Assembly (NCBI GenBank): GCA_022843125.1
Contig: JALHOG010000003.1
Span: 1-64,000 of the forward strand
Reading direction: 5' to 3'
DNA from: Ilumatobacteraceae bacterium
GTDB lineage: Bacteria > Actinomycetota > Acidimicrobiia > Acidimicrobiales > Ilumatobacteraceae
Length of the DNA: 64,000 nucleotides
This document shows, piece by piece, positions 24,680-34,700 of the stretch; position 1 is the first letter of the stretch; the number at the start of each line of letters is the position of its first letter. The position numbers were made by a program, and so were the translations under genes. Below the pieces are notes generated by a model that was given only the letters and a program-made list of their open reading frames with translations, did not search any database and was not told the DNA's origin.

Positions 24680-25569
24680 CGTCGACGGACACGGGCACGG
24701 TCACGGTCACGGAGGTTGGTGCGTCGACACCTGACCCGGGCACGCGTCTCGGACGGCTGTTCTGGGTGAGCGTCGCATGGATCGTGATCGTCACGGTGGC
24801 CGCAGCGCTCGCACCCTGGCTCCCGATCGACGACCCTGACGCGATCGGCGGTGATTCCGGGCTCGACACGGCGCTCACCGCGCCGTCGTGGAACGCCTGG
24901 TTCGGGACCGACACGCTCGCCCGGGACGTGTTCGCACGCACGGTCCACGGTGCACGGGTGTCACTCGTGGTCGGGCTCGTCGCGATCGTGCTCGGGCTCG
25001 CGGTCGGCGGCACGTTGGGCATCCTGGCCGGCTACGTCCGCGGTGCATTCGACCGCGTCGTCACATTCCTGTTCGTCGTCCTGCTGTCGTTCCCGTCGCT
25101 CGTGCTGGCGATCCTCATCACGTCGCTGCTCGATCGCGGTCTCGTGACCATCGCCGTCACCCTGGGGGTGCTCGGTATCGCACCGGTCGGGCGCGTCGCC
25201 CGATCGGCCACGATCCAGTACGCCGAGCGCGACTTCGTTCGAGCCGCACGCATGATCGGATCCTCACACCGACGGATCATCGTGCGCGAGTTGCTCCCCA
25301 ATGTCGCCGCCCCGATGGGCTCACTCGCGTTGCTCGGGATGGCGCTCGCGATCGTGGCCGAGGGAGGGCTGGCGTTCCTCGGTCTCTCGGTGTCCGAGGG
25401 GTCGACCTGGGGCAAGCTGATCCTCGACGGGTCGCAGACCCAGACACTCACCGACGCCCCGTGGGTGGCGTTCGCGCCGATCGCGATGCTGTTCATGACC
25501 GTGCTCGCGCTCAACCTCGCCGGCGACCGGCTGCGCCGCCTCGGCGACGTCCGAACCAGCGCGATCTGA
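24676..25569 (+). CDS. ABC transporter permease, DppC type (cassette 2)
   Basis: This 297-residue permease closes the eight-gene operon. The N-terminal cytoplasmic tail is rich in Thr/Val/Asp. The GTDTLARDVFARTVHGARVSL segment is the canonical DppC signature (intact here, unlike cassette 1). The coupling loop is FVRAARMIGSSHRRIIVRELLPN and the C-terminal LNLAGDRLRRLGDVR is typical. The ATG overlaps the preceding stop (ATGA). No ATPase follows, which supports sharing of the OppD/OppF pair upstream. Confidence 0.9.
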   Translation: MTSTDTGTVTVTEVGASTPDPGTRLGRLFWVSVAWIVIVTVAAALAPWLPIDDPDAIGGDSGLDTALTAPSWNAWFGTDTLARDVFARTVHGARVSLVVGLVAIVLGLAVGGTLGILAGYVRGAFDRVVTFLFVVLLSFPSLVLAILITSLLDRGLVTIAVTLGVLGIAPVGRVARSATIQYAERDFVRAARMIGSSHRRIIVRELLPNVAAPMGSLALLGMALAIVAEGGLAFLGLSVSEGSTWGKLILDGSQTQTLTDAPWVAFAPIAMLFMTVLALNLAGDRLRRLGDVRTSAI

Positions 25570-25577
25570 GGCGCTGG

Positions 25578-25593
25578 TACGTTCCCACGCATG
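25578..25593 (+). promoter_or_regulatory. Leaderless promoter of the DNA glycosylase gene
   Basis: TACGTT at 25578-25583 is 7 nt from the ATG at 25591, just past the transport operon stop. Confidence 0.45.
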
Positions 25594-26520
25594 GCGCTCC
25601 CGTGGCACCCGATCGATGCGCCACGATCGCTGCGTGCCACCCTCGGAGCCCAACGCAACGGCCATGGCGATGCCACCACCCGGCTGGCCGCCGGCGAGTT
25701 CGTGCACGCGACCCTCACGCCCAACGGTGCCGGCACGTTGCGGCTGCGGTGGCGCTGCGACCCAGCACCGCCCGACCAGCACGGACTCGACGTCGACGCA
25801 TGGGGTCCGGGGGCCGACTGGCTGGCATCGAGCGTCGAATCGCTCGTCGGGGCGACCGACACCCCGGTCGCCTTCCCCGACGGCCACCCCGTGGTCGCCC
25901 GCAGCCTGGCAGCCACGCGGTCACGCCGCATCGGGGCCAGCGGCAACCTCTACCACCACCTCCTGCCCACCGTCCTGGCCCAACGCATCACAGGCGGAGA
26001 GGCGGCACGCCAGTGGGCCCGGCTGTGCCGGGAGGTCGGCGATCCCGCTCCTGGGCCTCCCGAGGTGGTCGCGGGCATGCATCTGCCACCGGAGCCCGAA
26101 GTGCTCGCCGGGCGGCCGGCCTGGTGGTTCCACCCGCTCGGCATCGAGCAGAAGCGTGCCCGCGCCCTGATCGAGGTTGCGCGCCACGCCTCGAAACTGT
26201 GGGGCTGGGCGGCGGCAGGGCCAGCGGTGGCCGCCGAGAAGCTGCCGCTGCTTCCCGGCGTCGGGCCGTGGACCGTCGGCTCCGTGCTCGGCCCCGCCCT
26301 CGGCGACCCAGACGCCGTCGCCGTCGGCGACTTCCACTTCCCGCACGCGGTGGCGTGGGCGCTCGCCGGCGAACCTCGTGCCGACGACGATCGCATGCTC
26401 GAACTCCTCGCACCGTACGCGGGCCAACGCGGTCGGGTGCTCACCGCCCTGCTCACCACCGTGGGCGGAGCGCCGGCGCGAGGTCCGCGACGGCGGATCC
26501 TGCCGGTCGCCCGGCTGTGA
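25591..26520 (+). CDS. HhH-GPD superfamily DNA glycosylase, AlkA-like
   Basis: This 309-residue base-excision repair glycosylase removes alkylated or damaged bases. The helix-hairpin-helix reads LPLLPGVGPWTVGSVLG (about 225-241). The catalytic Asp lies in AVAVGDFHFPHAVAWAL (about residue 248). The ending, LELLAPYAGQRGRVLTALLTT, matches the AlkA type (YRPWRS-like region replaced by YAGQRGRV). There is no C-terminal iron-sulfur cysteine cluster, so it is not an Nth/MutY enzyme. The N-terminal 110 residues would form the AlkA-like beta domain. It stands alone between a transport operon and an envelope operon. Confidence 0.82.
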   Translation: MALPWHPIDAPRSLRATLGAQRNGHGDATTRLAAGEFVHATLTPNGAGTLRLRWRCDPAPPDQHGLDVDAWGPGADWLASSVESLVGATDTPVAFPDGHPVVARSLAATRSRRIGASGNLYHHLLPTVLAQRITGGEAARQWARLCREVGDPAPGPPEVVAGMHLPPEPEVLAGRPAWWFHPLGIEQKRARALIEVARHASKLWGWAAAGPAVAAEKLPLLPGVGPWTVGSVLGPALGDPDAVAVGDFHFPHAVAWALAGEPRADDDRMLELLAPYAGQRGRVLTALLTTVGGAPARGPRRRILPVARL

Positions 26521-26575
26521 CCGTCGGCCCTGACCCGATCGAGCGTCGTACCGCCGTCGAGCGGGTGCCGGTCGC

Positions 26576-26593
26576 TACCATCGCAGCATCGTG
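26576..26593 (+). promoter_or_regulatory. Leaderless promoter of the GMC/AftD operon
   Basis: TACCAT at 26576-26581 is 9 nt from the GTG at 26591, the first gene of a six-gene overlapping operon. Confidence 0.4.
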
Positions 26594-26968
26594 TCGACCG
26601 GTCAGCGTCCCTTCCAGCCGCTCGGCGCCGATGGGCCGTTCGCTGCGTTCGCCGACGATCTCATCGAGCGCGAGCTGCCCGAGCTCGCACACGAGCGCCG
26701 CACTGCCACCGTGCAGTTCGTGTGCCGCCGCGTTCGCGCGCTGCCGTCACCCCTGCTGATCGGCGTCACCCTGCTCGCAGTCGGCGTCGGCGTCGGCCGA
26801 CGGCTGTTCGGTCCCGCTCGGGTCACCACCTTCCTCCAGCGCACCCGACTCCCATTCGTCGGTGAGCTCGCACGGCTGGTGCGCTCGCTCGGCGTCGCCT
26901 TCGTCTGGGAGACCTGGCCCGACACCGAACCCAGCGGCTCCGATCTCACCGATGCGGCGACGGCATGA
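26591..26968 (+). CDS. Small single-span membrane protein paired with a GMC oxidoreductase
   Basis: I do not recognise a family for this 125-residue protein. A polar, acidic N-terminus (about 50 residues, FADDLIERELPELAHERR) precedes one hydrophobic segment at about 54-69 (PLLIGVTLLAVGVGVG). A basic cytoplasm-like patch (GRRLFGP) and a second amphipathic stretch with FVGELARLVRSLGVAFVWETWP follow. There is no signal peptide and there are no heme or cysteine motifs. Its stop overlaps the GMC gene start (ATGA), so the two are made together. It could anchor the oxidoreductase to the membrane or act as an electron-transfer partner; that is inference only. Confidence 0.7.
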   Translation: MSTGQRPFQPLGADGPFAAFADDLIERELPELAHERRTATVQFVCRRVRALPSPLLIGVTLLAVGVGVGRRLFGPARVTTFLQRTRLPFVGELARLVRSLGVAFVWETWPDTEPSGSDLTDAATA

Positions 26969-28410
26969 GGTTCGTCGACCCCCGCCCCCACCACGACTGC
27001 CAGGTCCTCGTGATCGGGTCGGGCGCCGGTGGCGCGACCACAGCGGCGATTCTCGCCGAAGCGGGCCACGACGTGTTGATCGTCGAGGAGGGCCCGTGGG
27101 TCGAGCAGGGCAGCGTCGTACCGTTCTCGCTCGAACAGATGGATCGGCAGTATCGCGCCGGCGGCGTCACGGTCGCGCTCGGCCGCCCGTCGATCGCCTA
27201 CACCGAAGGGCGTTGCGCCGGGGGCGGCACCGAGATCAACAGCGGCCTGTACCGCCGCCCCTCCGAGGGGACGCTGGAACGCTGGCGGCGCCAGACCACG
27301 ATCGCCGACTTCACCGACGATGAGTTCTACGCCGCCTGCGACGAGATCGAGATCGCCCTGTCGGTGCAGACCGTGCCCGGACGCCACACGCCTGCCAGCG
27401 AGCGCCTCCGCGACGGCGCGGCCGCGCTCGGGTGGGCGCACGACGAGATCCCGCGCTGGATGAGCTATCCCGCCGGCGGCGACGCGTCAACCGGGAAGCG
27501 CGAGAGCATGACCCGCACGTTCCTGCCGCGAGCCGCTGCGGCGGGTGCGGCGATGCTGGTCGAACATCGGGTCGAGCGCATCGTGCGAGACCGCGACCGG
27601 GCGTTCCGTGCCGAGCTCACCGGCCCCGAGGGCCAGCCCGTCACCGTCGACTTCGACGTCGTCGTGGTGTGCGGCGGGGCGATCCAGAGCCCGGCGTTGC
27701 TCCAGCGATCGGGGTGGCGTGGGCTGGTCGGCAAGGGGCTCGCCGTGCACCCGACGGTCAAGCTGTCGGCCCGGTTCGACGCACCGGTCAACGTGGTCGA
27801 CGACGTCCCCGTGCACCAGGTGAAGGAGTTCTCGCCCGATCTCTCGTTCGGCGGATCGGCCAGCCAGCCCGGACTCGTGGCGCTCTCGCTCTCCGACCAT
27901 TGGCCGCTCATGCGCGATGCGGTCACCTCGTGGCGCGACATCGCCGTCTACTACGCGGCGATCACGAGCGAGGGGCGCGGCCGGGTCACCGCGGTGCCGG
28001 CGATGCGCGACCCGCTCGTCACCTACCGCCTGACCGGCCGCGATCGTGCCCTGCTCGGTCAAGGGCTGGCTCGCCTCGCGCTCGTGATGCTCGAAGCCGG
28101 CGCGCTCGAGGTCTACCCGTCGTTCCGCGACGCACCGATCGTGAGGAAGCGGGCCGATCTGGCCGATGCGACCGCGATGTTCCGCGCCGCCACGGCGAGC
28201 GTGATGACGGTCCACCTGTGCTCGACGGTGCCGATGGGCGAGGATCGCACCCGCGCAGCCACCGACAGCATGGGCCGGGTGCACGGGGCGGAGAACGTCT
28301 ACGTCAACGATGCCTCGCTGCTCCCCGACGCACCCGGCGTCAACCCCCAGGCGTCGGTGATGGCGATCGCGATGCGCAATGCGCGCCGTCTTGCGGAGCG
28401 GCTGACGTGA
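26965..28410 (+). CDS. GMC-family FAD oxidoreductase
   Basis: This 481-residue glucose-methanol-choline oxidoreductase is of the short bacterial type and oxidises an alcohol using FAD. The Rossmann motif LVIGSGAGGATTA and LIVEEG (FAD ribose Glu) are near the N-terminus. GRCAGGGTEINSGLY corresponds to the GGSSAINGM flavin-contact region. The catalytic His is in VHLCSTVPMG. The C-terminal VYVNDASLLPDAPGVNPQASVMAIA carries the second GMC signature with NPQASVMA. Such short enzymes include cholesterol-oxidase-like and sugar-alcohol dehydrogenases. The operon context with two SDRs and two glycosyltransferases suggests a sugar or polyprenol-lipid substrate. It overlaps both neighbours by 4 bp. Confidence 0.88.
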   Translation: MRFVDPRPHHDCQVLVIGSGAGGATTAAILAEAGHDVLIVEEGPWVEQGSVVPFSLEQMDRQYRAGGVTVALGRPSIAYTEGRCAGGGTEINSGLYRRPSEGTLERWRRQTTIADFTDDEFYAACDEIEIALSVQTVPGRHTPASERLRDGAAALGWAHDEIPRWMSYPAGGDASTGKRESMTRTFLPRAAAAGAAMLVEHRVERIVRDRDRAFRAELTGPEGQPVTVDFDVVVVCGGAIQSPALLQRSGWRGLVGKGLAVHPTVKLSARFDAPVNVVDDVPVHQVKEFSPDLSFGGSASQPGLVALSLSDHWPLMRDAVTSWRDIAVYYAAITSEGRGRVTAVPAMRDPLVTYRLTGRDRALLGQGLARLALVMLEAGALEVYPSFRDAPIVRKRADLADATAMFRAATASVMTVHLCSTVPMGEDRTRAATDSMGRVHGAENVYVNDASLLPDAPGVNPQASVMAIAMRNARRLAERLT

Positions 28411-29459
28411 CCCCGGCACTCCGGCCGCACCCCGCCGCGACGATCGTCACCGGCGCCGCCGGTTGGCTCGGAACGGCGCTCATGCATGCGCTGACAGCGC
28501 CGGCGTCGCCGTGGCACCGCGAGGGCGTGATCCGGCCGCTCGTGACGAACCGCGTCGAAGCAGATGCACTGCGAGCGCTCGGCGAGCGGATCGAACCCGT
28601 GATCGGCGACCTCACCTCGCCCGCCACCCTCGTGCCGCTCGGGGCGGGCCTCACGGGCGTCGTCGACGTCCTCCACACCGCTGGTGTGATCCATCCCCGG
28701 ACCATCGCCGACTTCGAAGCGATCAATACCGGTGGCACCATGGCGATGCTCGCGCTCGCCGAGCAGATCGGCGCCCGCCGCTTCGTCCACGTGTCGTCGA
28801 ACAGCCCGTTCGGGACCAACGCCCACCCGGGCGACCGGTTCCGCAACGATGAGCCGTACCACCCGTACTTCGGGTACGGACGCTCCAAGATGCACGCCGA
28901 ACTCGCCGTGTTCGACGCCGTGGAACGCGGCCTGGACGCGGTGATCGTGCGCCCACCGTGGTTCTACGGTCCACACCAGCCGCCCCGCCAGACGACGTTC
29001 TTCACCATGGTTCGCCGTGGCAAGTTCCCGATCATCGGTCGCGGCGACCAGATGCGGTCGATGGTCTACGTCGACAATCTCGTGCAGGGCCTGGTGCGCG
29101 CCGAACTCGTCCCGACGCCGGCCGGCCGAGGCTGGTGGATCGCCGATGCGCGTCCGTACGCGATCACCGAGATCGTCGAGACGGTCGGCCGCGCGCTGAC
29201 CGCCGAGGGGTTCGAGGTGACGCCCAACCGCACCCGGGTGCCGGCGCTCGTCGGGCGGGTCGCCGAGTTTGCCGACGGCGTGATCCAGCGCACCGGCCGC
29301 TACCAGCAGCAGATCCACGTGCTGGGCGAGATGGACAAGACGATCGCCTGCGACATCGAGGTCGCACGCATCGAACTCGGCTACGACCCCGAGATCGAGC
29401 TGTACGAAGGCATGCGCCGCAGCATCCGGTGGTGCATCGAGCGAGGGCTGGAGCTGTGA
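28407..29459 (+). CDS. Extended SDR, NAD-dependent epimerase/dehydratase family (first of pair)
   Basis: This 350-residue extended short-chain dehydrogenase has the N-terminal NAD motif TGAAGWLG near residue 17 and the catalytic YxxxK in FGYGRSKMHAE. HVSSNSPFGTN is the active-site Ser region and VVRPPWFYGPHQPP-type residues lie in the substrate loop. These resemble 3-beta-hydroxysteroid dehydrogenase/NSDHL-like or UDP-sugar epimerases. The GTG at 28407 overlaps the GMC stop. It is followed by a second, divergent SDR in the same operon, so the two may perform consecutive oxidation/reduction or epimerisation on the product of the GMC enzyme. Confidence 0.82.
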   Translation: MTPALRPHPAATIVTGAAGWLGTALMHALTAPASPWHREGVIRPLVTNRVEADALRALGERIEPVIGDLTSPATLVPLGAGLTGVVDVLHTAGVIHPRTIADFEAINTGGTMAMLALAEQIGARRFVHVSSNSPFGTNAHPGDRFRNDEPYHPYFGYGRSKMHAELAVFDAVERGLDAVIVRPPWFYGPHQPPRQTTFFTMVRRGKFPIIGRGDQMRSMVYVDNLVQGLVRAELVPTPAGRGWWIADARPYAITEIVETVGRALTAEGFEVTPNRTRVPALVGRVAEFADGVIQRTGRYQQQIHVLGEMDKTIACDIEVARIELGYDPEIELYEGMRRSIRWCIERGLEL

Positions 29460-30511
29460 CGACGAGTCTGGTCACCGGAGGCAGCGGCTACTTCGGCTCG
29501 CTGCTCGTCGAGCGGCTCAGGGCGCGTGGCGACACCGTACGGGTGCTCGACATCGCCGACGCCGACGACCGGCCCGGTGAGGTCACGTTCGTGCGTGGCG
29601 ACATCCGCGACCGTGCGGCCGTCGAGTCCGCCGTCGCCGGTGTCGACGTGGTGTACCACAACGTCGCCCAGGTGCCGCTCGCCAAGGACGCGACCCTGCT
29701 GCGGACCGTCAACGTCGACGGCACCCGGATCCTGCTCGCAGCAGCAGAGGAGGCCGGGGTGGGCAAGGTCGTCCACACGTCGTCGAGCGCCGTGTTCGGC
29801 GTCCCGGACGTCAACCCGGTGTTGCCTACCACCGTCCCGAAGCCCGAGGAGGCGTACGGGCACGCCAAGCTCGCCGCCGAATGGGCGTGCCTCGACGCCG
29901 CCCGCTCGGGGCTCGACGTCTCGATCGTGCGGCCGCGCACGATCCTCGGTCACGGGCGGCTCGGCATCTTCGGCATCCTGTTCGACTGGATTGCCGACGG
30001 CGCGGACCCGATCGTGCTCGGCGACGGCACCAACCGGTACCAGTTCGTCCACGCCGAGGATCTCGCCGACGCGTGCATCGCAGCGGCCCACCGCAGTGGG
30101 CCGGGTGTCTTCAACATCGGCACCGACCGGTTCGGCACGATGACCGAGACCCTCGCCGCGCTGTGCCGCCACGCCGGCACCGGGAGCACGGTGCGCAGCC
30201 TGCCGGCCGGCATCACCTCCGTCGCGATGCGAGCGAGCGCCCGGTTGGGGCTCACGCCGTTTGCTCCGTACCACTGGCTGATGTACTCGAAGTCGATGTG
30301 GTTCGACATCGAGCATGCCCGCGAGCAGCTGGGGTGGGAACCGCAGTGGTCGACCGACGAGATGTTCGCGCAGAGCTACGACTGGTTCATCGCCAACCGG
30401 CGCACCACCGGTACTGGGGCCAGCCATCACCGCCGCTCCGCCGAGCAGGGTGTGCTGCACCTGGTCAAGCGTGGGACTCGCATCCTCCCGACCGCACGGA
30501 GTGTCTCATGA
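29456..30511 (+). CDS. Extended SDR, NAD-dependent epimerase/dehydratase family (second of pair)
   Basis: This 351-residue extended SDR has the NAD motif TGGSGYFG, HTSSSAVFG as the catalytic Ser/Thr region and YGHAKLAAE as YxxxK. RPRTILGHGRLGIF and YQFVHAEDLADAC complete the substrate and NAD contacts. The C-terminal 35 residues (after WFIANRR) form a basic tail not usual in epimerases. The GTG at 29456 overlaps the first SDR stop by 4 bp and its own stop overlaps the PIG-V gene. The pairing of two distinct SDRs with a GMC enzyme ahead of glycosyltransferases suggests synthesis of a modified sugar or polyprenyl-sugar; the substrate is unknown. Confidence 0.82.
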   Translation: MTTSLVTGGSGYFGSLLVERLRARGDTVRVLDIADADDRPGEVTFVRGDIRDRAAVESAVAGVDVVYHNVAQVPLAKDATLLRTVNVDGTRILLAAAEEAGVGKVVHTSSSAVFGVPDVNPVLPTTVPKPEEAYGHAKLAAEWACLDAARSGLDVSIVRPRTILGHGRLGIFGILFDWIADGADPIVLGDGTNRYQFVHAEDLADACIAAAHRSGPGVFNIGTDRFGTMTETLAALCRHAGTGSTVRSLPAGITSVAMRASARLGLTPFAPYHWLMYSKSMWFDIEHAREQLGWEPQWSTDEMFAQSYDWFIANRRTTGTGASHHRRSAEQGVLHLVKRGTRILPTARSVS

Positions 30512-31728
30512 TCGACGTCCGCAACAGCACGTGGTGGCGTCTCGCCTGGTACGCGCTGCCGGTCTACGTGCTGTCTCGCCTGTGCGTGCTCGCGGGCGCC
30601 GCCGTGGTGGCCGCCGAGCTGCGCGTCGATGTCAACCTCGCCGAGGAGCGCGGCCTGCCGATCGCCGACCCGCACATCGTCGACGGCACCATCACGAGCA
30701 CCACCAGCGCGGTGCGTCCCATGCTCGACGTGCTCACGTCATGGGACGGGCTCTGGTACATGGACATCGTCCGCAACGGCTACCCCGAGACGGTCCCGCC
30801 CGACGTGACCTACCACGTCGACGAGGCGCGAGCCGCGTTCTTCCCGCTGTTCCCGATGCTCGGCCGCGCGGCCGATTGGGTGGTGCCGGGTGGAGACTCG
30901 ATCGCCGTGCTCGTGCTCAACACGGTGCTCGGCTTCATCGCCGTCGTCCTGATCGGCCTGCTCGCACAGCAGCTGTACGGCGATCACGTCGCCCGCGCCA
31001 CGACTACGCTCGTGGCGCTCTTCCCCGGCAGTTTCGTGCTGTCGTTCGCGTACAGCGAGGCGCTCATGCTGGTGGTGGCATCCGCGGCGATGCTGTGCCT
31101 GCAACAGCGGCGATGGTTGCTCGCCGGGATCTTCGCTGCGCTCACCACGGCAACCCGGCCCAACGGTGTCGCGATCGCCGTGGCGTGTGCGGTGGCCGCC
31201 CTGTTCGCGATCAAGGACGACCGTGACTGGCGCTCGCTGGCGGCGGTGCTGATGGCGCCGATCGGGTTCATCGTGTTCCAGATCTGGCTCGGCCAGCACG
31301 CCGGTGAGACGTTCGTCTGGTTCCGGGTCCAACGCGAGGCCTGGGGTGAAGGTGCCAGCTTCGGCATGACGGCGCTCACCAACACGCTCGAGGCGATCAC
31401 CCAACCGCTCACGTCGCCCACCGACACGATCACCGCCGTGTCGGTCGTGACGATCATCGTCCTCCTCTGGATGGCGTGGCGGGCCAGGCTGCCGTTCTTC
31501 GTCAACGCCTACTCGTGGACGATCATCGCGCTGATGCTCGTGCCCGCCACCGTCACCGCCCGGCCCCGCTTCATCTACACCGCGTTCCCGCTGCTGATCG
31601 GCGCGGCCGTCTGGTTCGAGGCGCGGCACCGCATCGACGATCGTTCATGGGCGGTGACGATGGCCGCATCCGGGGCGGGCCTGGTGGCCCTCACCGGGTT
31701 GTACGGCGTCTTCGGCGCGATCCCGTGA
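30508..31728 (+). CDS. PIG-V-type polytopic mannosyltransferase
   Basis: This 406-residue GT-C membrane protein resembles PIG-V (GT76) mannosyltransferases, which use polyprenyl-phosphate-mannose on the outer face of the membrane. The family-like stretch SWDGLWYMDIVRNGYP (about 81-96) and EARAAFFPLFPMLGR (about 110-124) follow the first helix. Around ten hydrophobic segments follow. The ATG at 30508 overlaps the SDR stop. Polyprenyl-phosphate-mannose could come from the DPM1-like enzyme at 43014. Acceptor candidates are a phosphatidylinositol mannoside, a lipomannan-like glycolipid or a protein; none can be chosen from the sequence. Confidence 0.8.
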   Translation: MIDVRNSTWWRLAWYALPVYVLSRLCVLAGAAVVAAELRVDVNLAEERGLPIADPHIVDGTITSTTSAVRPMLDVLTSWDGLWYMDIVRNGYPETVPPDVTYHVDEARAAFFPLFPMLGRAADWVVPGGDSIAVLVLNTVLGFIAVVLIGLLAQQLYGDHVARATTTLVALFPGSFVLSFAYSEALMLVVASAAMLCLQQRRWLLAGIFAALTTATRPNGVAIAVACAVAALFAIKDDRDWRSLAAVLMAPIGFIVFQIWLGQHAGETFVWFRVQREAWGEGASFGMTALTNTLEAITQPLTSPTDTITAVSVVTIIVLLWMAWRARLPFFVNAYSWTIIALMLVPATVTARPRFIYTAFPLLIGAAVWFEARHRIDDRSWAVTMAASGAGLVALTGLYGVFGAIP

Positions 31729-34700
31729 GCGATCGGCTTCGCACCCCCCGTCCGGCGCTGTGGGCCGCCGTCACGCTTGCGGTGCTCGCCTACCTCCCGG
31801 CGCTCACGGCCGCCCCCGGGCGGATGCCCGCTGACAGCAAGCTCTACCTGTACCTCGATCCGGGCCGGTTCCTCGGTGATGCGGCGTCGACGTTCGACCC
31901 TCGCCAGTTCGCCGGCTGGGTCCCCCATCAGCACGTCGCCTACCTGTGGCCCAGCGGCCCGTGGTTCTGGCTGTTCGACGCCGTCGGGTTCCCCGACTGG
32001 ATCGCGCATCGCCTGTGGATCGGGACGCTGATGCTGCTCGCAGGTCTCGGCGTGCGGTGGTGCGCCAGGGTGCTCGGTCTCGGGCAGGTCGCGGCGCTGG
32101 TCGCCGCCGTGGTGTATCAGGTCAGCCCATACGTGCTGCCGTACGTGTCGCGCACCTCCGTGATGCTGCTCCCGTGGGCCGGGCTCGGGTGGATCGTGGC
32201 GCTGACGGTGCGCGCCACCCGCCGACGGTCGTGGCACGACCCGGCGCTGATCGCGCTGGTGGTGTTCACCGTCGGTGCGGTCAACGCCACCGCGCTGGCG
32301 ATGATCGTGCCCGCTCCGGTGCTGTGGCTGCTGCACGCAACGTGGCAGCGCAGCGTGTCGTGGCGCGACGCCATTGCGATCGCAGGGCGGGTCACCCTCC
32401 TCACCGTGCCGGTCTCGCTCTGGTGGATGGTCATGCTCGTCGTCCAGGGCCGATACGGAGCCGAGGTGCTCCCCTACTCGGAGTCGCTCGCCGACGTCTC
32501 GCTCACCGCCACCGGCCCGGAGGTCTGGCGGAGCCTCGGGTACTGGCTGTTCTACGTGCGTGACGGCGAGCTCGCAACCACGAGCGAGTCCTTGCGCTAC
32601 CTGTCGTCGACCCCGACGATCGCGCTGAGCTACCTGCTGCCGATCATCGGCCTGATCGGCTTGGCGTTCGTCCACTGGGCCCACCGGCGCTTCGCCATGC
32701 TGCTCGTCGTCGCAGGCGCCGTGCTCGCGGTCGGTGTGCACCCGATCGCTGACCGTTCCCCGCTCATGCGGCTGCTGGCCGGCGACGACGCTGGTGGGCT
32801 CGCCCTCGCGTTGCGCAGCAGTACACGAGCGCTCCCGATGATGAACCTCGGCCTCGCCCTCGGCGTCGCGGTCGCGGTCGGAGCGATCGGGACGACTCAC
32901 CTGCCACGGATCCGGATTCGGACCCATCACTTCGCAGGTGTACTCGTGATCGTCCTCGCGGTAGCGAACCTCCCGTCGCTCTGGACCGGGGGATTCGTCG
33001 ATCCAGCCATCGACCGCGACCAGGACCCGCCCGCAGCCTGGACCGAGGCGGCGGCGGCGCTCGACGCCACTGGGTCGCGCTCCCGCGTGCTCCAACTGCC
33101 GGGTGCCGAGTTCGGCGCGTTCGGGTGGGGCTACACCGTCGACCAGCCACTGCCGGGCCTCACCGACAAGCCGCTCGTCACGCGCGACCTGTTGCCGCTC
33201 GGCTCGCCGGGTGCGATGGACCTCCTCTATGCCTTCGACGACCGGATACAGGACGGCGTGCTCGAGCCCGACTCGGTGGCGCCGGTCGCCCGCTGGCTGG
33301 GGGTCGACACCGTCTGGGTCGCTCGCGACCTCGACGTCGAGCGCTTCCGGACCGCCGATCCAGCCGCGGTCGATGCCGTCCTCGACGGGGCGCCCGGCGT
33401 CGGACCGGCCCGTGACTTCGGCACGCCGACGCCGGAGGTGTCGCTGCGCCCGATCGAGCCGGCAGGGACCGTTGTGCGCGCCGGAGCGCGGACCGTGGTG
33501 GTGTCGGGGAGCGGCGACGGACTCGTCGATCTGGCCGCGTCGGGCCTGCTCGACGGGACCGAGACCGTGCGGTACAGCGCATCGCTGGACGACGGTGGCG
33601 ACGCTGCCGTCACCGAGGTGACACCGCTGCTCGTCACCGACAGCAACCGCGATCGCGAGCGTCACTGGCGGAGCTCGCAAGACACCCTCGGTGCCACCGA
33701 GTCGGACCAGCCGGCGGCCGAGCCGTTGAGGCCGGTCGCTTCCGATCAGCGCCTGCCCGTGTTCGCAGGGCGCGACGAGGTGGCCGACCCGGCAACGCTC
33801 ACGATCGCCCGCCAGGTCGGTCCGGCGATCGTGACTGCGACGTCGTACGGCGAACCGTTCGCCTACATCCCCGAGCACCGCCCGGTCATGGCGATCGACG
33901 GCGATCCGGCGACGGCGTGGTCGGTCGGCGAGCACGCCGACCCGATCGGTGAGGTGCTGAGGATCACGATCGAGCAGCCGGTCGCCGGGATCGGGCTCGT
34001 ACAGCTCGACCCGGGGTCGGGCCGTCGCATCGTCGAGGTGCTGGTGACCGCCGACGGCGGCACGGCGCAGCGGATCGCGCTCGACGACCGCTCTCTCACG
34101 ACGCCGGGCCAGCCGGTCGTCGTCTCGGCGACATCGGTGATCGACATCGAGATCGCCGCCGTGGCCGGTGGGACGCCGTTCACGGCGGGCGCCGTGCAGG
34201 GTGTCGGCTTCGCCGAGGTGCTCACCGGCCTCGCCCCGACGATCGAGGTGGTCAGGCCGCCGCACGACGCGCTCGCCGTCGCGGCACCGGAGACACCACT
34301 CTCGATCGTGCTGACCAGGTGGCGATCGGATGCACTCGATCCGTGGCGGTCCGATCCCGAGCCGCGTCTCGTACGTGGCTTCGAGCTGCCGCACCCCCGG
34401 ACGTTCGACGTCACGGCCGACGTGCGTATCGACCCACGCGCCCCCGATGCCGCGCTGGCGCCGCTGTTCGGCTGGCCGGTGACCGCCTCCTCGCGCCTCA
34501 CGGGCTCGCTGGTGAGCGCCGGCGCATCGGCCCTCGACGGCGATCCCGCGACAGCGTGGCGGACGGCGGCGGGAGGCGGGTTGGGCGCAACCCTCATGAT
34601 CGACGGCATCAGAGAGCCGATCGCGTCCGTCACGGTGACCCAGCCGGAGGGGACCTCGCCGATCACTGCGCTCGTGCTCCGCACCGGCGGTGAGGAGCGT

